DNA from: Embleya scabrispora DSM 41855
GTDB taxonomy: Bacteria > Actinomycetota > Actinomycetes > Streptomycetales > Streptomycetaceae
Length of the DNA stretch: 64,000 nucleotides
Direction: 5' to 3'
NCBI RefSeq assembly: GCF_000372745.1
Contig: NZ_KB889607.1
Span: 145,157 to 209,156, forward strand
The translations under genes and the position numbers were made by a program. Under the pieces are notes generated by a model that did no database searches, was not told where the DNA came from, and saw only the letters and a program-made list of their open reading frames with translations. This document shows positions 61,775-64,000 of the stretch, piece after piece; position 1 is the first letter of the stretch, and each line of letters begins with the position of its first letter.

Positions 61775-61956
61775 TTCGCGCCCACCGCCTTCAGTGCGTC
61801 GTCCTCGCTCAGACCTACCTGCTTCACCAAACGGATTGGGCACTCGCCGTCCATGAAGTGAGGGGGCCGTGGATGTTCACGCGAGTTCCCCGTATCGAGA
61901 AGTTCACAGTAGGTGAGCAAAGCAGGTCGTCCACGTGTTTGCCCGAAGAAGAGCAT
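61771..61956 (-). CDS. Small ORF coupled to the HicB-like gene (possible decayed HicA)
   Basis: The frame of up to 61 residues ends LVKQVGLSEDDALKAVGAK and its stop overlaps the HicB-like start by four bases. In hicAB loci this position is held by the 60-residue HicA toxin, but the double-stranded RNA-binding pattern and the catalytic His (GSHxxF) are not recognisable; only the final helix is reminiscent. The start is uncertain: ATG 61956 or ATG 61854. It may be a leader frame or a diverged toxin. Confidence 0.35.
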   Translation of the reverse strand: MLFFGQTRGRPALLTYCELLDTGNSREHPRPPHFMDGECPIRLVKQVGLSEDDALKAVGAK

Positions 61957-62032
61957 CGTTCACTCGAAGGCGCGATGCCGACGGTGCGGACGAGCCGATC
62001 CGACCCACGCGCCACGGCCCGTAACGCGCAAG

Positions 62033-62064
62033 CGCCGGACGGGCAGTGGTCAGCCCGTCCGGCG
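62033..62064 (-). terminator. Streptomycete-type intergenic hairpin after proline dehydrogenase gene
   Basis: CGCCGGACGGGC (62033-62044) pairs perfectly with GCCCGTCCGGCG (62053-62064); TTTGAGGAC follows on the plus strand. Hairpins of this kind, GTCCGGCGTTTGAGGA included, recur between genes in Streptomyces chromosomes in my recollection. It lies 22 bases past the proline dehydrogenase stop. Confidence 0.75.
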
Positions 62065-62086
62065 TTTGAGGACAACCCGGCCCCGC

Positions 62087-63016
62087 CTACCCCTTCGTCG
62101 CCATCGCCCGCAGGAAGAAGGTCAGGTTGGCCGGGCGTTCGGCCAGCCTGCGCATGAAGTAGCCGTACCACTCGGCGCCGTACGGGAGGTAGATCCGCAT
62201 CAGGTCGCCGCGCTCGACGATTCGCGCCTGCTCCTCCGGGCGGATCCCGTACAACATCTGGAACTCGAAGCTGCCCGGCGCCCGCCCGGCCAGGTCCGCG
62301 AGGTGTCGCGCGATGGCGATCAGGCGCGGGTCGTGCGAGGCCACCATGGGGTAGCCCGCGCCCCCCATCAGGATCCGCAGGCATCGCACGTACGAGCGGT
62401 CCACGTCGCCCTTGTCCTGGAACGCGACCGACTCCGGCTCCTGGTACGCGCCCTTGCACAGCCGCACCCGCGAGCCCTCGTGGGCCAGGTCCCGGCAGTC
62501 CTGCTCGGTGCGGCGCAGATACGCCTGAAGCACCGCGCCCACCCACGGGAAGTCCGCGCGCAGCTCGCGCAGGATGCCCAGGGTCGAGTCGGTCGTGGTG
62601 TGGTCCTCCATGTCCAGGGTGACCGTGGTGCCCACCCGCGCGGCGGCCGCGCAGATCCGCCGGGCGTTGTCCAGCGCGATCCGCTCGCCGTCGCCGGGCA
62701 GGAACTGCCCGACGGCGGAGAGCTTGACCGACACCTCGGCGCTGCGCGCGAGCCCGGTCTCGCCGAGCGTGTCGAGCAGCGCCTCGTACGCGTCCACCGT
62801 CGCGTCGGCCTGGGACCGGTCCGCGGTGTCCTCGCCGAGGTGATCGAGCGTCACCTTGCGCCCGGACTCGACGAGTTCGCGCGTCACCCGGATCGCGTCC
62901 GCGAGCACGTCGCCCGCCACGAAGCGGTCCACGATCGCCCGGGTCGGCGGCAGATGCTCGACCAGCGAGCGGGTCCGCGGCGAGCGGGCCGCCGCGAGGA
63001 TGGGGCTGCGGAGCAT
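62087..63016 (-). CDS. Proline dehydrogenase
   Basis: The 309-residue monofunctional PRODH is a FAD enzyme with a TIM barrel that oxidises proline to 1-pyrroline-5-carboxylate at the membrane. Typical sequences are VSVKLSAVGQFLPGD, VTLDMEDHTTTDSTL, VGAVLQAYLRRTEQD, VRLCKGAYQEPESVAF and the C-terminal substrate-binding YLPYGAEWYGYFMRRLAERPANL. ATG 63016 follows GGGAGAAG. It is 36 bases downstream of the P5C dehydrogenase gene, forming a two-gene proline-catabolic operon. Confidence 0.95.
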   Translation of the reverse strand: MLRSPILAAARSPRTRSLVEHLPPTRAIVDRFVAGDVLADAIRVTRELVESGRKVTLDHLGEDTADRSQADATVDAYEALLDTLGETGLARSAEVSVKLSAVGQFLPGDGERIALDNARRICAAAARVGTTVTLDMEDHTTTDSTLGILRELRADFPWVGAVLQAYLRRTEQDCRDLAHEGSRVRLCKGAYQEPESVAFQDKGDVDRSYVRCLRILMGGAGYPMVASHDPRLIAIARHLADLAGRAPGSFEFQMLYGIRPEEQARIVERGDLMRIYLPYGAEWYGYFMRRLAERPANLTFFLRAMATKG

Positions 63017-63052
63017 GTTCTTCTCCCGAAGTACCGGTGGGGTGAGGGTGGG

Positions 63053-64000
63053 TCAGCCCATGTGCGGGTAGCGGTGGTCCGTCGCCGGGACGAACGTCTC
63101 CTTGATCGAGCGCGAGCTGGTCCAGCGCATCAGGTTCTGCATCGCGCCGGCCTTGTCGTTGGTGCCGGACGCGCGCCCGCCGCCGAACGGCTGCTGGCCC
63201 ACCACCGCGCCGGTGGGTCGGTCGTTGATGTAGAAGTTGCCCGCCGCGAACCGCAGCACGTGCGCCGTGTGGGCGATCACCTCACGGTCCTGCGCGATGA
63301 TCGCCCCGGTCAGGCCGTACGCGGACACCGACTCCATCTGGGTGAGCATCGCCTCGTACGCGTCGTCCTCGTAGACGTGCACGGCCAGGATCGGGCCGAA
63401 GTACTCGTCCTTGAAGATCTCGTGGTCGGGGTTCGCCGAGACCAGCACGGTGGGCCGGACGAACCAGCCGACGCTGTCGTCGTAGCTGCCGCCCGCGACG
63501 ACCTCGACCGTGTCGTCGGCGTGCGCGCGGTCGATCGCGGCCTTGTTCTTGGCGAACGCGCGCTCGTCGATGACCGCGCCCAGGAAGTGGCTCAGGTCGG
63601 TGGGATCGCCCATCGACAGGCCGTCGACGGTGGCCAGGAAGTCGTCCTTGAAGCCGCTCTCCCAGATCGAGCGCGGGATGTAGGCGCGCGAGGCGGCGGA
63701 GCACTTCTGGCCCTGGTACTCGAACGCGCCGCGCACCAGCGCGGTCCGCAGCACGTCGTGGTCGGCGCTGGGGTGCGCGACCACGAAGTCCTTGCCGCCG
63801 GTCTCGCCGACGATCCGCGGGTAGGTGCGGTAGCCGGCGATGTTCTCGCCCACCGTGCGCCACAGGTGCTGGAAGGTGGCGGTGGAGCCGGTGAAGTGGA
63901 TGCCCGCGAGCGCGGGGTGCTCGAGCGCGACCTCGGAGACCGCGATCCCGTCGCCGGTGACCAGGTTGATCACGCCGGCCGGAAGTCCGGCCTCTTCGAG
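63053..64000 (-). CDS. 1-Pyrroline-5-carboxylate dehydrogenase, 5' end outside window
   Basis: The frame is open through the right edge, so only the C-terminal 315 residues are present. It is an aldehyde dehydrogenase of the L-glutamate gamma-semialdehyde dehydrogenase group, which oxidises the product of proline dehydrogenase to glutamate with NAD. Seen are HFTGSTATFQHLW, VGETGGKDF with the general-base Glu, AFEYQGQKCSAASRAYIP with the catalytic Cys, and FYINDRPTGAVVGQQPFGGGRASG near the C-terminus. It precedes proline dehydrogenase in the same operon. Confidence 0.95.
   Translation of the reverse strand, partial: LEEAGLPAGVINLVTGDGIAVSEVALEHPALAGIHFTGSTATFQHLWRTVGENIAGYRTYPRIVGETGGKDFVVAHPSADHDVLRTALVRGAFEYQGQKCSAASRAYIPRSIWESGFKDDFLATVDGLSMGDPTDLSHFLGAVIDERAFAKNKAAIDRAHADDTVEVVAGGSYDDSVGWFVRPTVLVSANPDHEIFKDEYFGPILAVHVYEDDAYEAMLTQMESVSAYGLTGAIIAQDREVIAHTAHVLRFAAGNFYINDRPTGAVVGQQPFGGGRASGTNDKAGAMQNLMRWTSSRSIKETFVPATDHRYPHMG

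Overview
The window is high-GC, densely coded DNA with strong G/C bias at third codon positions, many 4-bp stop/start overlaps (GTGA or ATGA), GTG starts and perfect GC hairpins without U-tails. Together with a WhiJ/AbaA/DUF397-type regulator cluster, a cell-wall-binding-repeat exoprotein and a hairpin at 62033-62064 of a kind I recall as common between streptomycete genes, this points to a chromosomal segment of a Streptomycetaceae-like actinomycete (Streptomyces, Embleya, Kitasatospora or a relative). I see no tRNA, rRNA, CRISPR array, transposase or phage module.

Left part (1-14.7 kb): a membrane protein, a Tat-exported polysaccharide deacetylase and a Fur-family regulator lead into an oxygen-dependent cobalamin (corrin ring) locus: cobG, cobH, cobIJ fusion (+), cobK (-), cbiD (+), then cobN-cobL-cobM (-). 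The last operon starts with a clear cobalamin riboswitch, followed by an unrecognised 49-residue Cys/His-rich ORF whose stop overlaps the cobN start. The set uses CbiD in place of CobF. CobS/T or ChlI/D-type chelatase partners are not in the window.

Middle left (14.7-30.5 kb): threonine aldolase, a cold-shock protein bracketed by terminators, a family III CoA-transferase, an ArsR-like regulator, two adjacent paralogous beta-repeat proteins of unknown function, a GlxA-type regulator divergent from an epimerase, a secreted propeller/CWB2 protein, a TTC38-like TPR protein, an unknown protein, and a vsr-dcm pair.

Middle (30.6-41.7 kb): a translationally coupled molybdate operon (TOBE regulator-modA-modB-modC), an AraC regulator with an SRPBCC protein, a deletion scar fusing the 3' ends of a tetR and a pobA gene, two VOC proteins, a phosphotransferase coupled to a small unknown protein, the anti-sigma/XRE/DUF397 cluster, and an orphan antitoxin-like gene.

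Right part (42-64 kb): an FtsX-type permease coupled to a two-component system but without an ATPase gene; an alpha/beta hydrolase, a SnoaL-like protein and a quinone oxidoreductase divergent from a LysR regulator with a palindromic operator; a SMI1/KNR4-like protein; a 1751-codon TPR protein whose zinc-finger-like region is split by twelve 9-bp repeats, followed by a J-like protein lacking HPD; a RelE-like toxin/antitoxin pair; a HAD hydrolase; pterin carbinolamine dehydratase with a TPR regulator; small unknown proteins; a HicB-like pair; and proline catabolism (proline dehydrogenase plus a P5C dehydrogenase running off the right edge).
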